Shown here piece by piece: positions 47,639-56,430 of a DNA stretch of 64,000 bases. How positions within the stretch are numbered: position 1 is the first letter of the stretch; every line of letters begins with the position of its first letter. The notes below the pieces were generated by a model. That model saw only the letters and a program-made list of their open reading frames with translations. It ran no database searches and had not been told where the DNA came from. The stretch is from Planctomycetota bacterium (GTDB lineage Bacteria > Planctomycetota > UBA1135 > GCA-002686595): positions 83,437 through 147,436 of the forward strand of contig SIAI01000005.1 in the NCBI GenBank assembly GCA_009691855.1. The letters are read 5' to 3'. The position numbers and the translations under genes were made by a program.

Positions 47639-48520
47639 TCACTCCCAGTGCGGCTGTCCGCTGCCGTTCGGCGGCGATTCCATGCCGGGGAGGAAGCTCT
47701 GCGCCAGCTCGGCCGATTCCCGCTCGCGGCGTGTGCGCGTCAGCGAGGCGAGCGCGCTCTTGCGCCCGCTCCAGGCGCGCTGCTGGGCGTCCTTGCCGTT
47801 CGTGTCGATGTGCGCGAGCGTCGCCAGGCCCTCGGGGCTGAGCGCCAGGCGGATGCGCGCCACCGCGGCGTGGCGGAAGCGCTCCAGGAACTCGGGCTCG
47901 AGCGGCGCGCTCGACATGCCGTGGAGGCGCGCCACGTTGCGGCGCCACTGATCGCGCTCGCTGATCAGCAGCACGTGGTTGAACAGGAGCTTGTTGGTGC
48001 GCAGCGAGAACGCCTTCTTGGGCACGGCGCGGTTGACGAGCTCGTCCAGCGGATCGAGCGCGCGATCGGCCTTGAGCTCTGTGATCAGGCGCCACACGCC
48101 CTCGCCCACGAAGCCGTCGGCGCGCATCTCCCAGTACAGGTGCCCGAGGCCCTTCGAGCGCGCGTAGCGCGCCAGGTGGTAGGGCACGAAGTGGTTGTGC
48201 GCGATCGTGTCGGCGGCGAGGTGCGAGAGGTAGCCGAGCGCGAAGGCCTGCTCGGCCGGGCTCGCGGCGCGCGCGCGCATCTCGGCCACGATGGTCCAGC
48301 GGTGGCAGTGGTTGTAGTGCCCGCCGTAGCCCTTGAAGTTGATGATGTCGGCCGCGATGTTGCCGTACAGGTAGGCCGCGCGCTCGTCGCGCAAGAGGCG
48401 CGCGGGCTCGCTGGCGAGCTTGCGCCGCGCGCGCAGCACGCGGCTGGCGAACTCGAGGTGGTTGCCCGGGCCCCACGGGAGCCAGACGGACAACGCGCAC
48501 AGCAGCAGGAGGATCAGCAT
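47639..48520 (-). CDS. Zinc-dependent phospholipase C-like protein
   Basis: A 293-residue protein with an N-terminal hydrophobic segment (LILLLLCALSVWLPWG), likely a signal peptide, followed by a helical domain like the zinc-dependent phospholipase C family. The candidate metal ligands are in WGPGNHLEFA, YGNIAADII, HYNHCHRWT and LGYLSHLAADTIAHNHFVPYH, which preserve the spaced His/Asp/Asn pattern of that family. The second half (VNRAVPKKAFSLRTNKLLFNH and beyond) is unassigned. The likely substrates are phospholipids, but 'PLC-like' is as far as the sequence goes. The ATG at 48520 sits 25 bp after the methyltransferase stop. Confidence 0.72.
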   Translation of the reverse strand: MLILLLLCALSVWLPWGPGNHLEFASRVLRARRKLASEPARLLRDERAAYLYGNIAADIINFKGYGGHYNHCHRWTIVAEMRARAASPAEQAFALGYLSHLAADTIAHNHFVPYHLARYARSKGLGHLYWEMRADGFVGEGVWRLITELKADRALDPLDELVNRAVPKKAFSLRTNKLLFNHVLLISERDQWRRNVARLHGMSSAPLEPEFLERFRHAAVARIRLALSPEGLATLAHIDTNGKDAQQRAWSGRKSALASLTRTRRERESAELAQSFLPGMESPPNGSGQPHWE

Positions 48521-48545
48521 CGGCGGGGGATCTATCGGCGCGAGC

Positions 48546-49187
48546 CTACGCCTTGCGAAAGTGCGCCGCGAGGGTGTGGGCGTACAGGTTGCGATACCGG
48601 TCCAGGTCCGGGTGCAGCAGGCGCCGCGCGGCGCGCACCAGCAGCGGGCGCGGCTTCTCCAGCACGCGCAGCTCGACGACCTCCAGCGCATGGCGCGCGG
48701 CCTGGCCTTCGAGGTACGCGCGCGCCTCGGACAGACTGAAGAACCAGCGGTGACGGTCGGCGGGCGGGTCGAGCGGCAAGCCGTAGTGCTCGATCGCGCC
48801 GCACCCGCGCCGCAGCTGCTTGCGCGCCGCGTTCCAGGTGTTGGGCAGGCTCAGGAGGAGGTGCGTGCGCGCCACGCGCACGAGCTCGGCGAACAGGGCG
48901 TCGGGGCGCTCCAGGTGCTCGAGCACGTCCCAGCACACGACCGTGTCGAAGCTGCGCGCCTCGAACGGCAGGCGCGCTTCGCGCGCCAAGTCGTGTTGCA
49001 CGTCGGCCTGCGGCGTGCGGTCGAGGCCCACGTAGCTCTGCGGCGCGCAGCGCGCACGCAGCAGCGCCTCGTCGCAGCCCACGTCGAGCACGCGGCCCGT
49101 CAGCAGCGGCGCGTACAGCTCGCCCAGGAAGCGCGGCCGATCGCTGCGCTGCGCGAAGCGCACGTAGGAGGTGGATAGCGCGCTCAC
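48546..49187 (-). CDS. Class I SAM-dependent methyltransferase
   Basis: A 213-residue Rossmann methyltransferase. The SAM motif I is VLDVGCDEALL near residue 34; motif II/III is YVGLDRTP, and the post-motif CWDVLEHLERPDALFAELVRVA near residue 85 is the Methyltransf_11/23 signature. The substrate cannot be told. The location beside LPS-type kinase and glycosyltransferase genes suggests glycan or lipid modification. Its ATG at 49187 overlaps the kinase gene stop. Confidence 0.8.
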   Translation of the reverse strand: MSALSTSYVRFAQRSDRPRFLGELYAPLLTGRVLDVGCDEALLRARCAPQSYVGLDRTPQADVQHDLAREARLPFEARSFDTVVCWDVLEHLERPDALFAELVRVARTHLLLSLPNTWNAARKQLRRGCGAIEHYGLPLDPPADRHRWFFSLSEARAYLEGQAARHALEVVELRVLEKPRPLLVRAARRLLHPDLDRYRNLYAHTLAAHFRKA

Positions 49188-49915
49188 ACCGGGGGCACGC
49201 CGCCGCGCTGGCGGCGCATCTGGGTCACTCTGGCCTGCACCCTGTCCCAGGCCACGCGTCCGGCGGCGCGCCGGTGCAGCTCGCGCACGCGCTCATCGCC
49301 GAGGTGCAGCACGAAGCGCGCCCACTGGCTGACCAGCACGCGCTCGCGATCGTGCAGCCCGTGGCGCAGGCCGTCCACGTCGAGCAGCACCCACTCGTCG
49401 CCGGTCCACAGCAGGTTGCGCGGGTGCAGGTCGCCGTGGAGCACGCCGTGGCGCTCCATGTCGGCCAGGAACGTGGCCAGCCCGGCCTCGGCGCGCGCGT
49501 CGGGAGCGGCAAGCTCGCGCAGCAACACGCCCTCGACGTGCTCGCGCACCAACAGGCTCGCGCGCGCGAAGGGCCGCCCGACGGCGATCCACGGCCGCGG
49601 CGAGCGCAGCGGCAGGCACCAGAAGTGGCGCTCGGCCGAGCGCACCGCGCGCGGCGCACGCAGCCAGCCGAACAGGCTCGGCTGCAAGAAGAGCTTGACC
49701 ACCACGCCTCCCACGCGCTGCACCTCGGGCGCCTTGAGCGCGACGCCCTCGGGCACGGCGAGCGCGGCGAACCAGCGCGGCACGGCCTCCGCGAGCGCGC
49801 GCGGCAGCGGCGCGTACACGCGCCCGCGCAGCGCGGCCGCGCCAGCGCCAGAGCGCCATGGCTGTCCGCGCTCGACCGCGGGCACCGCCAGGCGCTCGAG
49901 CTCGAGCGCGCTCAC
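49184..49915 (-). CDS. Kdo/WaaP-type lipopolysaccharide kinase-like protein
   Basis: A 243-residue small kinase-fold protein. The catalytic loop is HGVLHGDLHPRNLLW (near residues 165-179), with the HGDLHPxN pattern of aminoglycoside/Kdo kinases, and the metal-binding LLDVDGL segment follows 10 residues later. The N-terminal lobe has VVVKLFLQPSLFGWL, with Lys, in the place of the ATP-binding lysine strand. WaaP- and KdkA-like proteins phosphorylate heptose or Kdo in the LPS core. The GTG at 49915 overlaps the upstream methyltransferase stop (GTGA). Confidence 0.72.
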   Translation of the reverse strand: MSALELERLAVPAVERGQPWRSGAGAAALRGRVYAPLPRALAEAVPRWFAALAVPEGVALKAPEVQRVGGVVVKLFLQPSLFGWLRAPRAVRSAERHFWCLPLRSPRPWIAVGRPFARASLLVREHVEGVLLRELAAPDARAEAGLATFLADMERHGVLHGDLHPRNLLWTGDEWVLLDVDGLRHGLHDRERVLVSQWARFVLHLGDERVRELHRRAAGRVAWDRVQARVTQMRRQRGGVPPV

Positions 49916-50706
49916 GCTCGGGGCGGCTTCTGCGCGCACAGGATCACGGTGCGCGCGGTCAGGAGCTCGACGCTGCCCAGGGCGCGCAGCAGCGTTCGAT
50001 TCTGGGCCAAGACGTCGGCGTGTTTCTGCGCCAGGCGCCGGCGCTGGAACGCGCCGCTGGCCCACAGGAACGGCGCCAGCGGGACGAGCCAGGCGAGCGA
50101 CGAGCGCTTCTTGCGGTCGCCGGAGAGTTCCGCTTCGACGAGGCCGGCGCGCAGCGCGGTCAAGGCGAGATAGTACGGCGCGATGGGGTGGATGTGGCCG
50201 CCCAGCAGGCGCTCGTCGGCGCCCACCAGCGGCAGCGGATCGAACAGCTCTGGGAAACCCCACAGCAGCGTGCGCACGCGCGAGGACAGCGACAGCACGT
50301 TGGGTGTGGTCACGATCACGCGCGCGCCCGGCCGCGCGATGCGCGCCAGCTCGCGCACGAAGGCGAACGGATCCTCGACGTGCTCGATGACCTCGATGCT
50401 GACCACCGCGTCGCACGAATCGTCGGCGTAGGGCAGACGGCCGTCGGCGGCGACCTCGGCGCAGGTGACCTCGGCGTACTGGAACGTGGCCGGGTGGCGG
50501 TCGCAGGGCAAGAGGTGCGCGCTCGGCTCGAGCCCGCGCGCGCGCAGCTCGGCGCCCAGCACGGCGCAAAAATGCCCGCGCCCCGCGCCCACGTCGGCCA
50601 CGCGCGCGCGCGGCCAGTCGAGGTCGGCCAGCAGCGCGTGCACGGCCGCGGTCGTGCGCGGGATCGAGAGGCCCTTGGTGCCGCCGGCGAGCGCGCGCGT
50701 GCTCAT
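49912..50706 (-). CDS. Class I SAM-dependent methyltransferase
   Basis: A 264-residue protein with SAM motif I VADVGAGRGHFCAVL near residue 35 and the following acidic segment and VSIEVIEHVEDPFAFVRELARIARPG signature near residue 110. The C-terminal 100 residues, including a short hydrophobic segment LAWLVPLAPFLWASGAF, are typical of methyltransferases acting on membrane-bound glycolipids, but this is inference. The ATG at 50706 overlaps the preceding stop codon. It belongs to the overlapping series 48546-55259. Confidence 0.78.
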   Translation of the reverse strand: MSTRALAGGTKGLSIPRTTAAVHALLADLDWPRARVADVGAGRGHFCAVLGAELRARGLEPSAHLLPCDRHPATFQYAEVTCAEVAADGRLPYADDSCDAVVSIEVIEHVEDPFAFVRELARIARPGARVIVTTPNVLSLSSRVRTLLWGFPELFDPLPLVGADERLLGGHIHPIAPYYLALTALRAGLVEAELSGDRKKRSSLAWLVPLAPFLWASGAFQRRRLAQKHADVLAQNRTLLRALGSVELLTARTVILCAQKPPRA

Positions 50707-51623
50707 GCGCCCTTCTCGAACTCCATCACCAGGCGGTGCCCGCGGCCGGCGACGGTGGCGAGCGGCGAGAGCGGCGCCTGGGCGAGCTTCAACAGCGAGC
50801 GGTACCAGCACCCACGCAGCTCCTCGTTCTCGCGGAAGGCGAAGCCGCTGGTCAGGCACGTCACGCGCGCGAAGCCCGCGGCGCGCGCGAGCGCGACGGC
50901 GCTCCGCGGCGAATAGAAGCGGATGTGCATGTGTCCGCCGAAGCGGTAGTAGGGCCAGTCGCCGCCGCGCAGGAGAGCGGCCCAGCTGCCGGCGTTGCCC
51001 GTGCCCAGCGCGGCCACGCCGCCCGGGCGCAGCACGCGCGCGGCCTCGCGCAAGAGCGGCACGGGATCGACGATGTGCTCGATGACCTCGCGCATCACCA
51101 GCACGTCGAAGCTCGCCGCGGGCAGGCGCGCCTCGCCCAGCGTGCCCAGGAACACCTCCAGCCCGCGCTCGCGCGCGCGCGCGGCGACCGGCGCCAGCAC
51201 CTCGACGCCCTGCACGCGCCAGCCGAGCTCCTGCGCGCGCGCCAGGAACAGGCCCTGGCCGCAGCCGACCTCCAGCAGGCGCCCCAGTTTCTTGCGCGGC
51301 TCGAGCCGCGCGAGGAAGCGGTCGTACTTGACGGTCTTCTTCGGCCCGGCGACGTCCAGGCGGTCGAGGACGTAGGTCTGGCCGAGCGTCTCGGTGTCGG
51401 TGACGAACTCGGGATAGATGTCGTGCACGAACACCAACGTGCAGCTCGCGCAGCGCCAGAACCACTTGCCTGCGCGCTGGAAGCGGCGCTCGAAGCGCGC
51501 TGCGCCGCACAGCAGGCACGCGCGCGGCTCGGACCCCAGCTCGGCGATCGCGCGCGCGAGGTCGGCCGGCGCCAGGCGCGCCGAGAGCGCGCTCAGCTGT
51601 GCGGGGTAGTGCTCCAACGTCAT
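50703..51623 (-). CDS. SAM-dependent methyltransferase with zinc-ribbon N-terminus
   Basis: A 306-residue protein. The N-terminus has two Cys pairs, CLLCG and CASC, spaced like a zinc ribbon often seen in sugar methyltransferases. SAM motif I is LLEVGCGQGLFLA near residue 115, followed by VMREVIEHIVDPVPLLREAARVLRPGG near 180. The architecture fits methyltransferases of polysaccharide and glycolipid clusters (Methyltransf_23). The ATG at 51623 lies 10 bp after the SGNH hydrolase stop. Confidence 0.8.
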   Translation of the reverse strand: MTLEHYPAQLSALSARLAPADLARAIAELGSEPRACLLCGAARFERRFQRAGKWFWRCASCTLVFVHDIYPEFVTDTETLGQTYVLDRLDVAGPKKTVKYDRFLARLEPRKKLGRLLEVGCGQGLFLARAQELGWRVQGVEVLAPVAARARERGLEVFLGTLGEARLPAASFDVLVMREVIEHIVDPVPLLREAARVLRPGGVAALGTGNAGSWAALLRGGDWPYYRFGGHMHIRFYSPRSAVALARAAGFARVTCLTSGFAFRENEELRGCWYRSLLKLAQAPLSPLATVAGRGHRLVMEFEKGA

Positions 51624-51633
51624 GGCCGCGAGC

Positions 51634-52725
51634 CTAACCGTCGCCTGGCGCGGACAGGAAGTGTTGCGCCACGAAGGCCGCGAACAGCTCGGCCTTCTTG
51701 CGCGCTCCGGCGGCGGTGTTGTGCACGCCGTCGTCCCATAGCTCCACGTCCAGCGGCATCTCGGCGGCGAACTCGTAGAACGGCACGTCCAGGCGCCGCG
51801 CGAGCCCGCGCAGGGCCTCGTCGTTCTCGGCGAAGCCCGTGCGGTAGTGGGGCTCGGCCGCGTAGCCGCCGCGCGCGGGGCAGGTGGCGAAGGAGCTCAG
51901 CAGCACCGCCGCGCCGCGCGCACGCGCCAGCTGGATCATCTCCGCGGTGTTGCGCTCGAACCAGCGTGGCTCGTTGGCCGCCAGGCAGGCGGCGAAATCG
52001 CGGCCCTCGTCGTGCTCGAGCCTGGAGTGCTCCTCCAGCGTGTTGCGCGGCGAGAAACCCCACTGCACGCCCAGCCAGCGCAAGACGAGCGCGTGGTCCC
52101 ACCACGGCGCGCGCTCCGTCCACGCGTGGCGGTAGGCGGTGTTGTCGAAGCGATACTCGCCGGCCGGCACCAGGCGCGCGTGCACGTCGTTCGTGTTGTG
52201 GTAGATCAGCAGGAGATCCGGCTGGAGCTCCAGCACGCGCAGCGCGACGTCCACCAGCGTCTCGAACGAGGTGTAGCCGCCCACTCCGGCGTTGACCACC
52301 TCGGCCGCGGCGTGTCCGCGCTCGTGCAGGCACGTCTCGAGCTGCGCGGGGAACGCCTCGCGCCAGTCGGGGATCTCGGTGTCGTACACCGTCGAGCCGC
52401 CCACGCACACGATGCGGTACGCGCCGCTCGCCTTGACGAGCTCCAGCTCGTTGCCGCGGAAGCCCAGCGCGTCGTGGCGGTTCAGGCCATCCTCCGAGCG
52501 GTAGGCCGGATTGAGCGCGTAGCACAGATAGGGGTGCGCGACGTAGCGCGTGCGCTCCAGCGCCAGGTCGCCGGGCCGCGCGTACTTGGCCAGCTTCTCC
52601 TCCGGCGCCAGCGCGAACAGGTACACGCGCAGGCCGAGCTCGAGCAGCACGCCCAGCGCGCCCAGCGTCGCCAGCAACACGACCCACGCGCGTCGGCGCG
52701 CGGACGCGACGCCCCTCGCGCTCAC
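51634..52725 (-). CDS. Membrane-anchored SGNH/GDSL-type hydrolase
   Basis: A 363-residue protein with an N-terminal membrane segment (VVLLATLGALGVLLELGLRVYL, residues about 14-35). The SGNH blocks are visible: VCVGGSTVYDTE (nucleophile Ser in GGS), NAGVGGYTS (block II Gly), IYHNTNDV (block III Asn-Asp) and DDGVHN (block V Asp-x-x-His). Such enzymes often remove or transfer acyl groups on surface glycans. The GTG at 52725 overlaps the lipoprotein gene stop (GTGA). Confidence 0.82.
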   Translation of the reverse strand: MSARGVASARRRAWVVLLATLGALGVLLELGLRVYLFALAPEEKLAKYARPGDLALERTRYVAHPYLCYALNPAYRSEDGLNRHDALGFRGNELELVKASGAYRIVCVGGSTVYDTEIPDWREAFPAQLETCLHERGHAAAEVVNAGVGGYTSFETLVDVALRVLELQPDLLLIYHNTNDVHARLVPAGEYRFDNTAYRHAWTERAPWWDHALVLRWLGVQWGFSPRNTLEEHSRLEHDEGRDFAACLAANEPRWFERNTAEMIQLARARGAAVLLSSFATCPARGGYAAEPHYRTGFAENDEALRGLARRLDVPFYEFAAEMPLDVELWDDGVHNTAAGARKKAELFAAFVAQHFLSAPGDG

Positions 52726-53231
52726 CCGCCCTGGCCCGCGAGCACCGCCGAGACCGCGCCGTAGATGCGCGCCACGCAATCCTCCAGCGCCGCGCGATCG
52801 GCGCCGCGCGGATCGCTGGCCGAGCGCCCGTAGCCCTCGGCCAGGATCGGATGGTGCTTGCCGTCGCGCTGCAGCGAGAGCGCGAAGGTGTAGCTCGACT
52901 CCCACACGTCGGCGTCGGCGTTCCAGTCCGTGGCCAGCTCGGCGTGCACCGGACTCAGGAAGGCCTGCCCGTCGGTGGCCGGGAACAGGCGCGCGAGCAA
53001 CGTTCCGAAGCGGAAGTTGGTCTTGTTGCCGAAAGCCGACGTGCTCGCCTTCCACAGGCGCAGGCTCTGCGAGAGCGTGATCGGCAGCGGCTCGGCGCTG
53101 ACCAGCTCGGGCGCGAGCGGCGGCTCCAGGCTCAGCGTGGCCCGACAGCCGCCGAGCACGAGGCTCGCGAACAACACGAGCGCGACGAACGGCGCGAGTC
53201 CGGCGCAAACACGATTCCGTTGGGCGGGCAT
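52722..53231 (-). CDS. Lipoprotein of unknown function
   Basis: A 169-residue protein with a signal peptide and lipobox LVLGGC (Cys near residue 29). The mature part holds ATDWNADADVWESSYTFALSLQRDGK and a hydrophobic C-terminal helix; I do not recognise a family. The overlap with the SGNH hydrolase gene suggests it belongs to the same envelope cluster. The ATG at 53231 fits the signal peptide. The 118-bp gap after the next methyltransferase may contain a promoter, but no box was convincing. Confidence 0.62.
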   Translation of the reverse strand: MPAQRNRVCAGLAPFVALVLFASLVLGGCRATLSLEPPLAPELVSAEPLPITLSQSLRLWKASTSAFGNKTNFRFGTLLARLFPATDGQAFLSPVHAELATDWNADADVWESSYTFALSLQRDGKHHPILAEGYGRSASDPRGADRAALEDCVARIYGAVSAVLAGQGG

Positions 53232-53349
53232 GGGGATCGCTTCGGCGGCAGTGTGGGGCCGCCAGGTCGCGAAGGAAAGCCTGCGTCGGCCATTCCGTGG
53301 CCGTGCGTGAGTTCCGCCAGCGATCCATGCGCTTCGACCCGGCCGGGGA

Positions 53350-54102
53350 TCAGCCCGGCTTCTGCGCCAGCACGATCAGCTTCTTGCGGAAGAGCAGCGC
53401 CGGCGAGCGTGCGAGCCGGGCCAGCTCGCGTTCGAGCTCGGCGTCGGGGTGCGCGCGCTCGGCGGCCACCAAGCGTGCGCGGGCGGCGCGCGTGGCGTAG
53501 GCGGTGGCCAGATGGATCAGCGGCACGAGCGGGGCGAGGCACAGCGAGCTGGGCGAGAGCGTGGTGCCGGCGAGCTCCTTCCACTCCAGGCCGACGATGC
53601 GCAGCAGGTAGCGCAGGCGGAAGGCGTCCACCAGGAAGGCGTGGCCGTGGTAGAGGCGCGTGCCCGAGCGGCTGCGCAGGGTGGCGACCTCGTTGACGAA
53701 GCCTTGTTTCAGCACCTTGCCGCCGGTGAGGAGATGCGTGGCGCGCGCGCTGAGCGTGAGCATGTTGGGCGTGGTCAGGACGAGCCAGCCGCCCGGCGCC
53801 AGCACGCGCGCGCACTCGCGCACGAAGCCGGCCTGGTGCTCGAAGTGCTCGATGCCCTCCATCGACAGCACCACGTCGAAGCTCGCCGCGCGGAAGGGCA
53901 GCGGCGCGCAGGCGTCGGCGCACACGCCGCGCATGCCCGGGCGCGGGAAGAGGTCGACCTCGGTCACGGCGTAGCCGGCCGCGCGCGCGCCCTCGACCAC
54001 CGGGCCGCCGCCCGAAGGGATGTCCAGCAGCCGCCGCCCGAAGACGGCTTTGCGCCGCGTGAGCAGCGCGAGGATCTGCGCGTGGCCGTTGAGGTCGCTC
54101 AC
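53350..54102 (-). CDS. Class I SAM-dependent methyltransferase
   Basis: A 250-residue protein. SAM motif I is LLDIPSGGGPVVEGAR near residue 25, a variant with PSGGG replacing GxGxG; the acidic loop VDLFPRP and the VLSMEGIEHFEHQAGFVRECARVLAPGG signature near residue 85 are present. LTTPNMLTLSARATHLLTG is shared in style with the other methyltransferase at 49912 (VTTPNVLSLSSRVRTLLWG), so the two are probably paralogs. The GTG at 54102 overlaps the glycosyltransferase stop (GTGA). Confidence 0.78.
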   Translation of the reverse strand: MSDLNGHAQILALLTRRKAVFGRRLLDIPSGGGPVVEGARAAGYAVTEVDLFPRPGMRGVCADACAPLPFRAASFDVVLSMEGIEHFEHQAGFVRECARVLAPGGWLVLTTPNMLTLSARATHLLTGGKVLKQGFVNEVATLRSRSGTRLYHGHAFLVDAFRLRYLLRIVGLEWKELAGTTLSPSSLCLAPLVPLIHLATAYATRAARARLVAAERAHPDAELERELARLARSPALLFRKKLIVLAQKPG

Positions 54103-55259
54103 CGCGTCGCCCCGGCCGCGCGGCGCTCCGCCAGACGCTCGAGCAACGCCTCGGTCGCGGCGAATTTGGCCTCGTCGCCGTGGCGCTCGGCGAGCGCGCG
54201 CGCGGCCTGTGCCCCCGTGTGGCGGCGCTCGCGCTCGCTCCAGCGCACGAGGGCCTCGGCCAGCGGGCCGGCGCCCGCGCTCACGTCGATCACCGCGCCC
54301 TCGGCCTCGCCCAGGAGCTCCGCTCCGCCGTTCGTCGCGCTCGTCACGACCGGCAGGCCCGCGGCCAGGGCCTCGAGCGTCGAGTTCGCGAAGGGGTCGT
54401 AGCGCGTGGGCAGCACGTAGAGGTCCGCGGCGGCGTACAGCTCCGCCGGGGCGAGCGTTCCGCCCAGGAAGCGCGCGCGCCCGGCGAGGCCGAGCTCCGC
54501 CGCTCGCGCCTCGAAGCTCGCGCGCGCCGAATCGAAGCCGGCCACGACCAGGCGCGCCTCGGGCCGCGCGGCGAGCACCAGCGGGAAGGCCTCCAGCACG
54601 AGGTCGAGGCCCTTGCGCGCGTAGCCGCTGCCCAGGAAGAGGATCGCGCACTCACCCGCGGCGAGACCGAGCTCGGCACGCTTCGCCTTGCCGACCGTCG
54701 CGCGCAGGCGCGGGTGAAAGTGGGCGAGGTCCACGCCGTTGTGGATCGTGGTCAGGCGCTCGTCGGGGACGCCGTGGCGGCGCTGCACGTCGCGCCGCAC
54801 CATGGCGGAGTTCACGATCACGTGCGCCGAGGAGCGTGTCAGGGCGCGCTCTTCGATGCGCAGCGCCAGGGCGTGCTTCCAGGCGCCGCCGCCGGTCCAG
54901 CGCTCGCACTGGGTCAGGGTCGCCGCGTGGGCCAGCTCGAGGTAAGTGCGCTGGCAGCCGCCGCCCAGGCGCAGCACGTCCTGCGTCCAGGTGCGGCCGA
55001 GGCCGAAGACCAGGTCGTAGTCCGCGCGCGTGAGGTGGCGCTCGACCGCGCGCGCGAAGGACCAGGTACGCCAGGCGCCGCCCAGAGCCAGGCCGTGCAG
55101 GACCTCGAAATGCACGGCGGGATGCGGCGGCGCGGCGTGGGAGCGGCACAGGATCGTGACCCCGTGCCCGCGCGCGGCGAGGTAGGCCGCCAGGCGGTCG
55201 AGGTAGCGTTCCGTGCCGCCGGTCTTCGCGTGGCGCAGGTGCGTGAGGGCGAGCCGCAT
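54099..55259 (-). CDS. Glycosyltransferase family 4 (WaaG-like)
   Basis: A 386-residue GT-B enzyme. It begins RLALTHLRHAKTGGTERYLDRL, with the acceptor-side GGTE motif of WaaG-like enzymes; the C-terminal domain has ILFLGSGYARKGLDLVLEA (phosphate loop, near residue 205) and the E-x7-E-like motif FANSTLEALAAGLPVVTS near residue 290. This resembles LPS core alpha-glucosyltransferases. It is first in the minus-strand series, with an ATG at 55259, divergent from the next GT4 gene 76 bp away. The donor and acceptor sugars are not evident. Confidence 0.82.
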   Translation of the reverse strand: MRLALTHLRHAKTGGTERYLDRLAAYLAARGHGVTILCRSHAAPPHPAVHFEVLHGLALGGAWRTWSFARAVERHLTRADYDLVFGLGRTWTQDVLRLGGGCQRTYLELAHAATLTQCERWTGGGAWKHALALRIEERALTRSSAHVIVNSAMVRRDVQRRHGVPDERLTTIHNGVDLAHFHPRLRATVGKAKRAELGLAAGECAILFLGSGYARKGLDLVLEAFPLVLAARPEARLVVAGFDSARASFEARAAELGLAGRARFLGGTLAPAELYAAADLYVLPTRYDPFANSTLEALAAGLPVVTSATNGGAELLGEAEGAVIDVSAGAGPLAEALVRWSERERRHTGAQAARALAERHGDEAKFAATEALLERLAERRAAGATR

Positions 55260-55335
55260 CGGGCCGCTACCATGCCACGAGCGCCGCGGGTCGTGCCACT
55301 CGTCCGTGGCGTATGGCATCTTCATGGGCTCGAAG

Positions 55336-56430
55336 ATGTCCGCCGCCCCGCTCTCCATCGCCCACATCGACGCCGAGCGCGGATTCTCGGGCGGCGAGGT
55401 GCAGGTGTTCCTGTTGATGGAGGGCCTGCGCGCGCGCGGGCACCGCAACGTCCTGTTCGCGCCGCCGGGCTCGCGCAGCCAGGCCGAGGCCGAGCGCCGC
55501 GGACTCGAGATGCACGCGGTGCCGATGCGCGGCGACCTGGATCTGGCGGCGGTGCTGCGCCTGAAGCGCGAGCTCGAGCGCGCGCACGTCGACCTGGTGC
55601 ACCTGCACACCGGCCGCGCCACCTGGCTGGGCGGTCTGGCCGCGTGCTGGGCCGGCCTCGCGGCGATCACCACGCGCCGCCAGGACCGCGTCGTGCGCCG
55701 CTCGGCGCGCACGCGCCTGGTTTACGGGCGCCTGGTGCGGCGCGCAGTGGCGATCTCGCCGGCCGTGGCGCGCCGTCTGGCCGAGGGTGGGGTCGAGGGC
55801 GTGGTCACGATCCCGAGCTCGGTGGACGCGCGTCAGCTCGCGCCGTGCAAGACGGGCGCCGAGGTGCGCCGCGAACTGGGCCTCGCACCCACGGACTTCG
55901 TGGTGCTCACCCTGTGCGCGCTCGTGGCGCGCAAGGGCGTGGACGTGTTGCTGGCGGCCTGCGCACGGCTGGAGCGGCCGTGCGTGCTGCTGATCGCCGG
56001 CGAGGGCGAGATGCGCGTCGCGCTCGAACGCCAGGCGCACGAGCTCGGGCTGAGCACGCGCGCACGCTTCCTCGGCGCACGCGCGGACAAGGCCGAGCTG
56101 CTCGCCGCCTGCGACGTGTTCGCGCTGGCCTCGCGCGCCGAGGGCCTGGGCGTGGCCGCGCTGGAGGCCATGGCCTGCGCGCGGCCGGTGGTGGCCAGCG
56201 CGGTCGGCGGCCTGAGCGAGGCCGTGGTGGCCGAGCGCACGGGTCTCTTGGTCGCACCCGACGACGTCGTGGCTCTCGCAGCGGCCCTGCGCCGCCTGCA
56301 CGATGACCCGGGTCTGCGCGCGCGCCTCGGCGCGGCCGGACCGGCGCGCCTGCAGGAGGGCTTCGCGGCCGAGCAGATGGTCGGCGCCTACGAGGCGCTC
56401 TACCGGCAAGTCCTGGCGGAGGCGGGCTAG
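55336..56430 (+). CDS. Glycosyltransferase family 4
   Basis: A 364-residue GT-B enzyme. It starts SIAHIDAERGFSGGEVQVFLL, with the acceptor-site GGE motif; the C-terminal domain has LCALVARKGVDVLLAA near residue 195 and the E-x7-E-like ASRAEGLGVAALEAMACARPVVAS near residue 270. The ATG at 55336 gives the normal family start; an ATG at 55324 would add four residues, and neither has a Shine-Dalgarno. It is followed by the GT2 gene with no gap. It is divergent from another GT4 gene, so the region is a two-sided glycan cluster. Confidence 0.82.
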   Translation: MSAAPLSIAHIDAERGFSGGEVQVFLLMEGLRARGHRNVLFAPPGSRSQAEAERRGLEMHAVPMRGDLDLAAVLRLKRELERAHVDLVHLHTGRATWLGGLAACWAGLAAITTRRQDRVVRRSARTRLVYGRLVRRAVAISPAVARRLAEGGVEGVVTIPSSVDARQLAPCKTGAEVRRELGLAPTDFVVLTLCALVARKGVDVLLAACARLERPCVLLIAGEGEMRVALERQAHELGLSTRARFLGARADKAELLAACDVFALASRAEGLGVAALEAMACARPVVASAVGGLSEAVVAERTGLLVAPDDVVALAAALRRLHDDPGLRARLGAAGPARLQEGFAAEQMVGAYEALYRQVLAEAG